This document shows positions 15,321-29,920 of a stretch of 64,000 nt of DNA, in pieces (position 1 is the stretch's first letter; each line of letters starts with the position of its first letter). The notes under the pieces are model-generated. The model did not search any database and was not told where the DNA came from. It saw nothing but the letters and a program-made list of their open reading frames with translations. The translations under genes and the position numbers were made by a program. Source of the stretch: Pratylenchus scribneri (taxonomy: Eukaryota > Nematoda > Chromadorea > Rhabditida > Pratylenchidae); NCBI GenBank assembly GCA_030063045.1, contig JAQSEB010000071.1, forward strand, positions 186,001 to 250,000, read 5' to 3'.

Positions 15321-18300
15321 TACATTTGCTGTAGAATCTAAATAATTATATATTTTTTGAATAAATAAATTGTATTCATAGGAAAGAAATAGAATATTCC
15401 TATTAGGCAAAAAAAAGTCAATTTTTAAAATTTCAATTTTTTGTATATTTATTCCAATAGAATATACATAAATCCATCAGTATATTAAGAATATTCTAAT
15501 CAAAATAAAAAAAATATAGTTAAATACAATTAAATTCTTATGAATTTTTCTCTTAAGCAAGTAGTTCAAAAAAATTAAAATTTCTTTATTTTTTTAAATT
15601 TTTTGAAATCTAGAAAACAAATTATACTAATCATACATTTGCTGTAGAATCTAAATAATTATATATTTTTTGAATAAATAAATTGTATTCATAGGAAAGA
15701 AATAGAATACTCCCCTTAGGCTAAAAAAAGTCAATTTTTAAAATTTCAATTTTTTGTAAATATATTCCAATAGAATATACATAAATCCATCAGTATATTA
15801 GGAATATTCTAATCAAAATAAAAAATATAGTTAAATACAATTAAATTCTTATGAATTTTTCTCTTAAGCAAGTAGTTCAAAAAAATTAAAATTTCTTTAT
15901 TTTTTTAAATTTTTTGAAATCTAGAAAACAAATTATACTAATCATACATTTGCTGTAGAATCTAAATAATTATATATTTTTTGAATAAATAAATTGTATT
16001 CATAGGAAAGAAATAGAATATTCCTATTAGGCAAAAAAAAGTCAATTTTTAAAATTTCAATTTTTTGTAAATTTATTTCAATAGAATATAAATAAATCCA
16101 TCAGTAGATTAGGAATATTCTAATCAAAATAAAAAATATAGTTAAATACAATTAAATTCTTATGAAATTTTCTCTTAAGCAAGTAGTTCAAAAAAATTAA
16201 AATTTCTTTATTTTTTTAAATTTTTTGAAATCTAGAAAACAAATTATACTAATCATACTGTAGAATCTAAATAATTATATATTTTTTGAATAAATAAATT
16301 GTATTCATAGGAAAGAAATAGAATATTCCTATTAGGCAAAAAAAAGTCAATTTTTAAAATTTCAATTTTTTGTAAATATATTCCAATAGAATATACATAA
16401 ATCCATCAGTATATTACGAATATTCTAATCAAAATAAAAAATATAGTTAAATACAATTAAATTCTTATGAATTTTTCTCTTAAGCAAGTAGTTCAAAAAA
16501 ATTAAAATTTCTTTATTTTTTTAAATTTTTTGAAATCTAGAAAACAAATTATACTAATCATACATTTGCTGTAGAATCTAAATATTCATATATTTTTGAA
16601 TAAATAAATTGTATTCATAGGAAAGAAATAGAATATTCCTATTAGGCTAAAAAAAGTCAATTTTTAAAATTTCAATTTTTTGTAAATATATTCCAATAGA
16701 ATATACATAAATCCATCAGTATATTACGAATATTCTAATCAAAATAAAAAATATAGTTAAATACAATTAAATTCTTATGAATTTTTCTCTTAAGCAAGTA
16801 GTTCAAAAAAATTAAAATTTCTTTATTTTTTTAAATTTTATGAAATCTAGAAAACAAATTATACTAATCATACATTTGCTGTAGAATCTAAATAATTATA
16901 TATTTTTTGAATAAATAAATTGTATTCATAGGAAAGAAATAGTATACTCCCCTTAGGCTAAAAAAAGTCAATTTTTAAAATTTCAATTTTTTGTAAATAT
17001 ATTCCAATAGAATATACATAAATCCATCAGTATATTACGAATATTCTAATCAAAATAAAAAATATAGTTAAATACAATTAAATTCTTATGAATTTTTCTC
17101 TTAAGCAAGTAGTACAAAAAAATTAAAATTTCTTTATTTTTTTAAATTTTTTGAAATCTAGAAAACAAATTATACTAATCATACATTTGCTGTAGAATCT
17201 AAATAATTATATATTTTTTGAATAAATAAATTGTATTCATAGGAAAGAAATAGAATACTCCCCTTAGGCTAAAAAAAGTCAATTTTTAAAATTTCAATTT
17301 TTTGTAAATATATTCCAATAGAATATACATAAATCCATCAGTATATTACGAATATTCTAATCAAAATAAAAAATATAGTTAAATACAATTAAATTCTTAT
17401 GAATTTTTCTCTTAAGCAAGTAGTTCAAAAAAATTAAAATTTCTTTATTTTTTTAAATTTTTTGAAATCTAGAAAACAAATTATACTAATCATACATTTG
17501 CTGTAGAATCTAAATAATTATATATTTTTTGAATAAATAAATTGTATTCATAGGAAAGAAATAGAATATTCCTATTAGGCAAAAAAAAGTCAATTTTTAA
17601 AATTTCAATTTTTTGTAAATATATTCCAATAGAATATACATAAATCCATCAGTATATTACGAATATTCTAATCAAAATAAAAAATATAGTTAAATACAAT
17701 TAAATTCTTATGAATTTTTCTCTTAAGCAAGTAGTTCAAAAAAATTAAAATTTCTTTATTTTTTTAAATTTTTTGAAATCTAGAAAACAAATTATACTAA
17801 TCATACATTTGCTGTAGAATCTAAATAATTATATATTTTTTGAATAAATAAATTGTATTCATAGGAAAGAAATAGAATACTCCCCTTAGGCTAAAAAAAG
17901 TCAATTTTTAAAATTTCAATTTTTTGTAAATATGTTCCAATAGAATATACATAAATCCATCAGTATATTACGAATATTCTAATCAAAATAAAAAATATAG
18001 TTAAATACAATTAAATTCTTATGAATTTTTCTCTTAAGCAAGTAGTTCAAAAAAATTAAAATTTCTTTATTTTTTTAAATTTTTTGAAATCTAGAAAACA
18101 AATTATACTAATCATACATTTGCTGTAGAATCTAAATAATTATATATTTTTTGAATAAATAAATTGTATTCATAGGAAAGAAATAGAATACTCCCCTTAG
18201 GCTAAAAAAAGTCAATTTTTAAAATTTCAATTTTTTGTAAATATATTCCAATAGAATATACATAAATCCATCAGTATATTAGGAATATTCTAATCAAAAT

Positions 18301-21300
18301 AAAAAATATAGTTAAATACAATTAAATTCTTATGAATTTTTCTCTTAAGCAAGTAGTTCAAAAAAATTAAAATTTCTTTATTTTTTTAAATTTTTTGAAA
18401 TCAAGAAAACAAATTATACTAATCATACATTTGCTGTAGAATCTAAATAATTATATATTTTTTGAATAAATAAATTGTATTCATAGGAAAGAAATAGAAT
18501 ACTCCCCTTAGGCTAAAAAAAGTCAATTTTTAAAATTTCAATTTTTTGTAAATATATTCCAATAGAATATACATAAATCCATCAGTATATTACGAATATT
18601 CTAATCAAAATAAAAAATATAGTTAAATACAATTAAATTCTTTTGAATTTTTCTCTTAAGCAAGTAGTTCAAAAAAATTAAAATTTCTTTATTTTTTTAA
18701 ATTTTTTGAAATCTAGAAAACAAATTATACTAATCATACATTTGCTGTAGAATCTAAATAATTATATATTTTTTGAATAAATAAATTGTATTCATAGGAA
18801 AGAAATAGAATACTCCCCTTAGGCTAAAAAAAGTCAATTTTTAAAATTTCAATTTTTTGTAAATATATTCCAATAGAATATACATAAATCCATCAGTATA
18901 TTACGAATATTCTAATCAAAATAAAAAATATAGTTAAATACAATTAAATTCTTATGAATTTTTCTCTTAAGCAAGTAGTTCAAAAAAATTAAAATTTCTT
19001 TATTTTTTTAAATTTTTTGAAATCTAGAAAACAAATTATACTAATCATACATTTGCTGTAGAATCTAAATAATTATATATTTTTTGAATAAATAAATTGT
19101 ATTCATAGGAAAGAAATAGAATACTCCCCTTAGGCTAAAAAAAGTCAATTTTTAAAATTTCAATTTTTTGTAAATATATTCCAATAGAATATACATAAAT
19201 CCATCAGTATATTAGGAATATTCTAATCAAAATAAAAAATATAGTTAAATACAATTAAATTCTTATGAATTTTTCTCTTAAGCAAGTAGTTCAAAAAAAT
19301 TAAAATTTCTTTATTTTTTTAAATTTTTTGAAATCAAGAAAACAAATTATACTAATCATACATTTGCTGTAGAATCTAAATAATTATATATTTTTTGAAT
19401 AAATAAATTGTATTCATAGGAAAGAAATAGAATACTCCCCTTAGGCTAAAAAAAGTCAATTTTTAAAATTTCAATTTTTTGTAAATATATTCCAATAGAA
19501 TATACATAAATCCATCAGTATATTAGGAATATTCTAATCAAAATAAAAAATATAGTTAAATACAATTAAATTCTTATGAATTTTTCTCTTAAGCAAGTAG
19601 TTCAAAAAAATTAAAATTTCTTTATTTTTTTAAATTTTTTGAAATCTAGAAAACAAATTATACTAATCATACATTTGCTGTAGAATCTAAATAATTATAT
19701 ATTTTTTGAATAAATAAATTGTATTCATAGGAAAGAAATAGAATACTCCCCTTAGGCTAAAAAAAGTCAATTTTTAAAATTTCAATTTTTTGTAAATATA
19801 TTCCAATAGAATATACATAAATCCATCAGTATATTAGGAATATTCTAATCAAAATAAAAAATATAGTTAAATACAATTAAATTCTTATGAATTTTTCTCT
19901 TAAGCAAGTAGTTCAAAAAAATTAAAATTTCTTTATTTTTTTAAATTTTTTGAAATCAAGAAAACAAATTATACTAATCATACATTTGCTGTAGAATCTA
20001 AATAATTATATATTTTTTGAATAAATAAATTGTATTCATAGGAAAGAAATAGAATACTCCCCTTAGGCTAAAAAAAGTCAATTTTTAAAATTTCAATTTT
20101 TTGTAAATATATTCCAATAGAATATACATAAATCCATCAGTATATTACGAATATTCTAATCAAAATAAAAAATATAGTTAAATACAATTAAATTCTTATG
20201 AATTTTTCTCTTAAGCAACTAGTTCAAAAAAATTAAAATTTCTTTATTTTTTTAAATTTTTTGAAATCTAGAAAACAAATTATACTAATCATACATTTGC
20301 TGTAGAATCTAAATAATTATATATTTTTTGAATAAATAAATTGTATTCATAGGAAAGAAATAGAATACTCCCCTTAGGCTAAAAAAAGTCAATTTTTAAA
20401 ATTTCAATTTTTTGTAAATATGTTCCAATAGAATATACATAAATCCATCAGTATATTACGAATATTCTAATCAAAATAAAAAATATAGTTAAATACAATT
20501 AAATTCTTATGAATTTTTCTCTTAAGCAAGTAGTTCAAAAAAATTAAAATTTCTTTATTTTTTTAAATTTTTTGAAATCTAGAAAACAAATTATACTAAT
20601 CATACATTTGCTGTAGAATCTAAATAATTATATATTTTTTGAATAAATAAATTGTATTCATAGGAAAGAAATAGAATACTCCCCTTAGGCTAAAAAAAGT
20701 CAATTTTTAAAATTTCAATTTTTTGTAAATATATTCCAATAGAATATACATAAATCCATCAGTATATTAGGAATATTCTAATCAAAATAAAAAATATAGT
20801 TAAATACAATTAAATTCTTATGAATTTTTCTCTTAAGCAAGTAGTTCAAAAAAATTAAAATTTCTTTATTTTTTTAAATTTTTTGAAATCAAGAAAACAA
20901 ATTATACTAATCATACATTTGCTGTAGAATCTAAATAATTATATATTTTTTGAATAAATAAATTGTATTCATAGGAAAGAAATAGAATACTCCCCTTAGG
21001 CTAAAAAAAGTCAATTTTTAAAATTTCAATTTTTTGTAAATATATTCCAATAGAATATACATAAATCCATCAGTATATTACGAATATTCTAATCAAAATA
21101 AAAAATATAGTTAAATACAATTAAATTCTTTTGAATTTTTCTCTTAAGCAAGTAGTTCAAAAAAATTAAAATTTCTTTATTTTTTTAAATTTTTTGAAAT
21201 CTAGAAAACAAATTATACTAATCATACATTTGCTGTAGAATCTAAATAATTATATATTTTTTGAATAAATAAATTGTATTCATAGGAAAGAAATAGAATA

Positions 21301-24300
21301 CTCCCCTTAGGCTAAAAAAAGTCAATTTTTAAAATTTCAATTTTTTGTAAATATATTCCAATAGAATATACATAAATCCATCAGTATATTACGAATATTC
21401 TAATCAAAATAAAAAATATAGTTAAATACAATTAAATTCTTATGAATTTTTCTCTTAAGCAAGTAGTTCAAAAAAATTAAAATTTCTTTATTTTTTTAAA
21501 TTTTTTGAAATCTAGAAAACAAATTATACTAATCATACATTTGCTGTAGAATCTAAATAATTATATATTTTTTGAATAAATAAATTGTATTCATAGGAAA
21601 GAAATAGAATACTCCCCTTAGGCTAAAAAAAGTCAATTTTTAAAATTTCAATTTTTTGTAAATATATTCCAATAGAATATACATAAATCCATCAGTATAT
21701 TACGAATATTCTAATCAAAATAAAAAATATAGTTAAATACAATTAAATTCTTTTGAATTTTTCTCTTAAGCAAGTAGTTCAAAAAAAATAAAATTTCTTT
21801 ATTTTTTTAAATTTTTTGAAATCTAGAAAACAAATTATACTAATCATACATTTGCTGTAGAATCTAAATAATTATATATTTTTTGAATAAATAAATTGTA
21901 TTCATAGGAAAGAAATAGAATACTCCCCTTAGGCTAAAAAAAGTCAATTTTTAAAATTTCAATTTTTTGTAAATATATTCCAATAGAATATACATAAATC
22001 CATCGTATATTACGAATATTCTAATCAAAATAAAAAATATAGTTAAATACAATTAAATTCTTTTGAATTTTTCTCTTAAGCAAGTAGTTCAAAAAAATTA
22101 AAATTTCTTTATTTTTTTAAATTTTTTGAAATCTAGAAAACAAATTATACTAATCATACATTTGCTGTAGAATCTAAATAATTATATATTTTTTGAATAA
22201 ATAAATTGTATTCATAGGAAAGAAATAGAATACTCCCCTTAGGCTAAAAAAAGTCAATTTTTAAAATTTCAATTTTTTGTAAATATATTCCAATAGAATA
22301 TACATAAATCCATCAGTATATTACGAATATTCTAATCAAAATAAAAAATATAGTTAAATACAATTAAATTCTTATGAATTTTTCTCTTAAGCAAGTAGTT
22401 CAAAAAAATTAAAATTTCTTTATTTTTTTAAATTTTTTGAAATCTAGAAAACAAATTATACTAATCATACATTTGCTGTAGAATCTAAATAATTATATAT
22501 TTTTTGAATAAATAAATTGTATTCATAGGAAAGAAATAGAATACTCCCCTTAGGCTAAAAAAAGTCAATTTTTAAAATTTCAATTTTTTGTAAATATATT
22601 CCAATAGAATATACATAAATCCATCAGTATATTAGGAATATTCTAATCAAAATAAAAAATATAGTTAAATACAATTAAATTCTTATGAATTTTTCTCTTA
22701 AGCAAGTAGTTCAAAAAAATTAAAATTTCTTTATTTTTTTAAATTTTTTGAAATCTAGAAAACAAATTATACTAATCATACATTTGCTGTAGAATCTAAA
22801 TAATTATATATTTTTTGAATAAATAAATTGTATTCATAGGAAAGAAATAGAATACTCCCCTTAGGCTAAAAAAAGTCAATTTTTAAAATTTCAATTTTTT
22901 GTAAATATATTCCAATAGAATATACATAAATCCATCAGTATATTACGAATATTCTAATCAAAATAAAAAATAAAGTTAAATACAATTAAATTCTTTTGAA
23001 TTTTTCTCTTAAGCAAGTAGTTCAAAAAATTAAAATTTCTTTATTTTTTTAAATTTTTTGAAATCTAGAAAACAAATTATACAAATCATACATTTGCTGT
23101 AGAATCTAAATAATTATATAATTTTTGAATAAACAAATTGTATTCATAGGAAAGAAATAGAATACTCCCCTTAGGCTAAAAAAAGTCAATTTTTAAAATT
23201 TCAATTTTTTGTAAATATATTCCAATAGAATATACATAAATCCATCAGTATATTACGAATATTCTAATCAAAATAAAAAATATAGTTAAATACAATTAAA
23301 TTCTTATGAATTTTTCTCTTAAGCAAGTAGTTCAAAAAAATTAAAATTTCTTTATTTTTAAATTTTTTGAAATCTAGAAAACAAATTATACTAATCATAC
23401 ATTTGCTGTAGAATCTAAATAATTATATATTTTTTGAATAAATAAATTGTATTCATAGGAAAGAAATAGAATACTCCCCTTAGGCTAAAAAAAGTCAATT
23501 TTTAAAATTTCAATTTTTTGTAAATATATTCCAATAGAATATACATAAATCCATCAGTATATTACGAATATTCTAATCAAAATAAAAAATATAGTTAAAT
23601 ACAATTAAATTCTTTTGAATTTTTCTCTTAAGCAAGTAGTTCAAAAAAAATAAAATTTCTTTATTTTTTTAAATTTTTTGAAATCTAGAAAACAAATTAT
23701 ACTAATCATACATTTGCTGTAGAATCTAAATAATTATATATTTTTTGAATAAATAAATTGTATTCATAGGAAAGAAATAGAATACTCCCCTTAGGCTAAA
23801 AAAAGTCAATTTTTAAAATTTCAATTTTTTGTAAATATATTCCAATAGAATATACATAAATCCATCGTATATTACGAATATTCTAATCAAAATAAAAAAT
23901 ATAGTTAAATACAATTAAATTCTTTTGAATTTTTCTCTTAAGCAAGTAGTTCAAAAAAATTAAAATTTCTTTATTTTTTTAAATTTTTTGAAATCTAGAA
24001 AACAAATTATACTAATCATACATTTGCTGTAGAATCTAAATAATTATATATTTTTTGAATAAATAAATTGTATTCATAGGAAAGAAATAGAATACTCTCC
24101 TTAGGCTAAAAAAAGTCAATTTTTAAAATTTCAATTTTTTGTAAATATATTCCAATAGAATATACATAAATCCATCAGTATATTACGAATATTCTAATCA
24201 AAATAAAAAATATAGTTAAATACAATTAAATTCTTATGAATTTTTCTCTTAAGCAAGTAGTTCAAAAAAATTAAAATTTCTTTATTTTTTTAAATTTTTT

Positions 24301-27300
24301 GAAATCTAGAATACAAATTATACTAATCATACATTTGCTGTAGAATCTAAATAATTATATATTTTTTGAATAAATAAATTGTATTCATAGGAAAGAAATA
24401 GAATACTCCTATTAGGCAAAAAAAAGTCAATTTTTAAAATTTCAATTTTTTGTAAATATATTCCAATAGAATATACATAAATCCATCAGTATATTACGAA
24501 TATTCTAATCAAAATAAAAAATATAGTTAAATACAATTAAATTCTTATGAATTTTTCTCTTAAGCAAGTAGTTCAAAAAAATTAAAATTTCTTTATTTTT
24601 TTAAATTTTTTGAAATCTAGAAAACAAATTATACTAATCATACATTTGCTGTAGAATCTAAATAATTATATATTTTTTGAATAAATAAATTGTATTCATA
24701 GGAAAGAAATAGAATACTCCCCTTAGGCTAAAAAAAGTCAATTTTTAAAATTTCAATTTTTTGTAAATATATTCCAATAGAATATACATAAATCCATCAG
24801 TATATTACGAATATTCTAATCAAAATAAAAAATATAGTTAAATACAATTAAATTCTTATGAATTTTTCTCTTAAGCAAGTAGTTCAAAAAAATTAAAATT
24901 TCTTTATTTTTTTAAATTTTTTGAAATCTAGAAAACAAATTATACTAATCATACTGTAGAATCTAAATAATTATATATTTTTTGAATAAATAAATTGTAT
25001 TCATAGGAAAGAAATAGAATACTCCCCTTAGGCTAAAAAAAGTCAATTTTTAAAATTTCAATTTTTTGTAAATATATTCCAATAGAATATACATAAATCC
25101 ATCAGTATATTAGGAATATTCTAATCAAAATAAAAAATATAGTTAAATACAATTAAATTCTTATGAATTTTTCTCTTAAGCAAGTAGTTCAAAAAAATTA
25201 AAATTTCTTTATTTTTTTAAATTTTTTGAAATCTAGAATACAAATTATACTAATCATACATTTGCTGTAGAATCTAAATAATTATATATTTTTTGAATAA
25301 ATAAATTGTATTCATAGGAAAGAAATAGAATACTCCTATTAGGCAAAAAAAAAGTCAATTTTTAAAATTTCAATTTTTTGTAAATATATTCCAATAGAAT
25401 ATACATAAATCCATCAGTATATTACGAATATTCTAATCAAAATAAAAAATATAGTTAAATACAATTAAATTCTTATGAATTTTTCTCTTAAGCAAGTAGT
25501 TCAAAAAAATTAAAATTTCTTTATTTTTTTAAATTTTTTGAAATCTAGAAAACAAATTATACTAATCATACATTTGCTGTAGAATCTAAATAATTATATA
25601 TTTTTTGAATAAATAAATTGTATTCATAGGAAAGAAATAGAATACTCCCCTTAGGCTAAAAAAAGTCAATTTTTAAAATTTCAATTTTTTGTAAATATAT
25701 TCCAATAGAATATACATAAATCCATCAGTATATTACGAATATTCTAATCAAAATAAAAAATATAGTTAAATACAATTAAATTCTTATGAATTTTTCTCTT
25801 AAGCAACTAGTTCAAAAAATTAAAATTTCTTTTTTTTTAAATTTTTTGAAATCTAGAAAACAAATTATACTAATCATACATTTGCTGTAGAATCTAAATA
25901 ATTATATATTTTTTGAATAAATAAATTGTATTCATAGGAAAGAAATAGAATACTCCCCTTAGGCTAAAAAAAGTCAATTTTTAAAATTACAATTTTTTGT
26001 AAATATATTCCAATAGAATATACATAAATCCATCAGTATATTACGAATATTCTAATCAAAATAAAAAATATAGTTAAATACAATTAAATTCTTATGAATT
26101 TTTCTCTTAAGCAAGTAGTTCAAAAAAATTAAAATTTCTTTATTTTTTTAAATTTTTTGAAATCTAGAAAAAAATTTATACTAATCATACATTTGCTGTA
26201 GAATCTAAATAATTATATATTTTTTGAATAAATAAATTGTATTCATAGGAAAGAAATAGAATACTCCCCTTAGGCTAAAAAAAGTCAATTTTTAAAATTT
26301 CAATTTTTTGTAAATATATTCCAATAGAATATACATAAATCCATCAGTATATTAGGAATATTCTAATCAAAATAAAAAATATAGTTAAATACAATTAAAT
26401 TCTTATGAATTTTTCTCTTAAGCAAGTAGTTCAAAAAAATTAAAATTTCTTTATTTTTTTAAATTTTTTGAAATCTAGAAAACAAATTATACTAATCATA
26501 CATTTGCTGTAGAATCTAAATAATTATATATTTTTTGAATAAATAAATTGTATTTATAGGAAAGAAATAGAATACTCCCCTTAGGCTAAAAAAAGTCAAT
26601 TTTTAAAATTTCAATTTTTTGTAAATATATTCCTATAGAATATACATAAATCCATCAGTATATTACGAATATTCTAATCAAAATAAAAAATATAGTTAAA
26701 TACAATTAAATTCTTATGAATTTTTCTCTTAAGCAAGTAGTTCAAAAAATTAAAATTTCTTTATTTTTTTAAATTTTTTGAAATCTAGAAAACAAATTAT
26801 ACTAATCATACATTTGCTGTAGAATCTAAATAATTATATATTTTTTGAATAAATAAATTGTATTCATAGGAAAGAAATAGAATACTCCCCTTAGGCTAAA
26901 AAAAGTCAATTTTTAAAATTTCAATTTTTTGTAAATATATTCCAATAAAATATACATAAATCCATCAGTATATTACGAATATTCTAATCAAAATAAAAAA
27001 TATAGTTAAATACAATTAAATTCTTATGAATTTTTCTCTTAAGCAAGTAGTTCAAAAAAATTAAAATTTCTTTATTTTTTTAAATTTTTTGAAATCTAGA
27101 AAACAAATTATACTAATCATACTGTAGAATCTAAATAATTATATATTTTTTGAATAAATAAATTGTATTCATAGGAAAGAAATAGAATACTCCCCTTAGG
27201 CTAAAAAAAGTCAATTTTTAAAATTTCAATTTTTTGTAAATATATTCCAATAGAATATACATAAATCCATCAGTATATTAGGAATATTCTAATCAAAATA

Positions 27301-28676
27301 AAAAATATAGTTAAATACAATTAAATTCTTATGAATTTTTCTCTTAAGCAAGTAGTTCAAAAAAATTAAAATTTCTTTATTTTTTTAAATTTTTTGAAAT
27401 CTAGAAAACAAATTATACTAATCATACATTTGCTGTAGAATCTAAATAATTATATATTTTTTGAATAAATAAATTGTATTCATAGGAAAGAAATAGAATA
27501 CTCCCCTTAGGCTAAAAAAAGTCAATTTTTAAAATTTCAATTTTTTGTAAATATATTCCAATAGAATATACATAAATCCATCAGTATATTACGAATATTC
27601 TAATCAAAATAAAAAATATAGTTAAATACAATTAAATTCTTATGAATTTTTCTCTTAAGCAAGTAGTTCAAAAAAATTAAAATTTCTTTATTTTTTTAAA
27701 TTTTCTGAAATCTAGAATACAAATTGTTCTTATCATACATTTTCTGTAGAATCTAAATAATCATATATTTTTTGAATAAATAAATTGTATTCATAGGAAG
27801 GAAATAGAATACTCCTATTAGGCAAAAAAAAAGTCAATTTTTAAAATTTCAATTTTTTGTAAATATATTCCAATAGAATATACATAAATCCATCAGTATA
27901 TTACGAATATTCTGATCAAAATAAAAAATATAGTTAAATACAATTAAATTCTTATGAATTTTTCTCTTAAGCAAGTAGTTCAAAAAAATTAAAATTTCTT
28001 TATTTTTTTAAATTTTTTGAAATCTAGAAAACAAATTATACTAATCATACATTTGATGTAGAATCTAAATAATCATATATTTTTGAATAAATAAATTGTA
28101 TTCATAGGAAAGAAATAGAATACTCCCCTTAGGCTAAAAAAAAGTCAATTTTTAAAATTTCAATTTTTTGTAAATATATTCCAATAGAATATACATAAAT
28201 CCATCAGTATATTACGAATATTCTAATCAAAATAAAAAATATAGTTAAATACAATTAAATTTTTATGAATTTTTCTCTTAAGCAAGTCGTTCAAAAAAAT
28301 TAAAATTTCTTTATTTTTTTAAATTTTTTGAAATCTAGAAAACAAATTATACTAATCATACATTTGCTGTAGAATCTAAATAATTATATATTTTTTGAAT
28401 AAATAAATTGTATTAATAGGAAAGAAATAGAATACTCCCCTTAGGCTAAAAAAAGTCAATTTTTAAAATTTCAATTTTTTGTAAATATATTCCAATAGAA
28501 TATACATAAATCCATCAGTATATTACGAATATTCTGATCAAAATAAAAAATATAGTTAAATACAATTAAATTCTTATGAATTTTTCTCTTAAGCAAGTAG
28601 TTCAAAAAAATTAAAATTTCTTTATTTTTTTAAATTTTTTGAAATCTAGAAAACAAATTATACTAATCATACATTT

Positions 28677-29920
28677 GATGTAGAATCTAAATAATCATAT
28701 ATTTTTGAATAAATAAATTGTATTCATAGGAAAGAAATAGAATACTCCCCTTAGGCTAAAAAAAGTCAATTTTTAAAATTTCAATTTTTTGTAAATTTAT
28801 TCCAATAGAATATACATAAATCCATCAGTATATTACGAATATTCTAATCAAAATAAAAAATATAGTTAAATACAATTAAATTTTTATGAATTTTTCTCTT
28901 AAGCAAGTCGTTCAAAAAAATTAAAATTTCTTTATTTTTTTAAATTTTTTGAAATCTAGAAAACAAATTATACTAATCATACATTTGATGTAGAATCTAA
29001 ATAATCATATATTTTTGAATAAATAAATTGTATTCATAGGAAAGAAATAGAATACTCCCCTTAGGCTAAAAAAAAGTCAATTTATAAAATTTCAATTTTT
29101 TGTAAATATATTCCAATAGAATATACATAAATCCATCAGTATATTACGAATATTCTAATCAAAATAAAAAATATAGTTAAATACAATTAAATTTTTATGA
29201 ATTTTTCTCTTAAGCAAGTCGTTCAAAAAAATTAAAATTTCTTTATTTTTTTAAATTTTTTGAAATCTAGAAAACAAATTATACTAATCATACATTTGAT
29301 GTAGAATCTAAATAATCATATATTTTTGAATAAATAAATTGTATTCATAGGAAAGAAATAGAATACTCCCCTTAGGCTAAAAAAAAGTCAATTTTTAAAA
29401 TTTCAATTTTTTGTAAATATATTCCAATAGAATATACATAAATCCATCAGTATATTACGAATATTCTAATCAAAATAAAAAATATAGTTAAATACAATTA
29501 AATTTTTATGAATTTTTCTCTTAAGCAAGTCGTTCAAAAAAATTAAAATTTCTTTATTTTTTTAAATTTTTTGAAATCTAGAAAACAAATTATACTAATC
29601 ATACATTTGATGTAGAATCTAAATAATCATATATTTTTGAATAAATAAATTGTATTCATAGGAAAGAAATAGAATACTCCCCTTAGGCTAAAAAAAAGTC
29701 AATTTTTAAAATTTCAATTTTTTGTAAATATATTCCAATAGAATATACATAAATCCATCAGTATATTACGAATATTCTAATCAAAATAAAAAATATAGTT
29801 AAATACAATTAAATTTTTATGAATTTTTCTCTTAAGCAAGTCGTTCAAAAAAATTAAAATTTCTTTATTTTTTTAAATTTTTTGAAATCTAGAAAACAAA
29901 TTATACTAATCATACATTTG
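28677..29920. repeat. Run of recently homogenised satellite monomers
   Basis: A variant with AAGTCGTTC in place of AAGTAGTTC, plus ATTTTTATGAAT and TTGATGTAG, lies at 28907, 29218, 29529 and 29840. These four adjacent copies are exactly 311 bp apart and nearly identical over their full length. Further copies at 28286 and 31701 lie two and six monomers away. This looks like single-monomer tandem amplification, unlike the 8-monomer pattern to the left. Confidence 0.8.
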
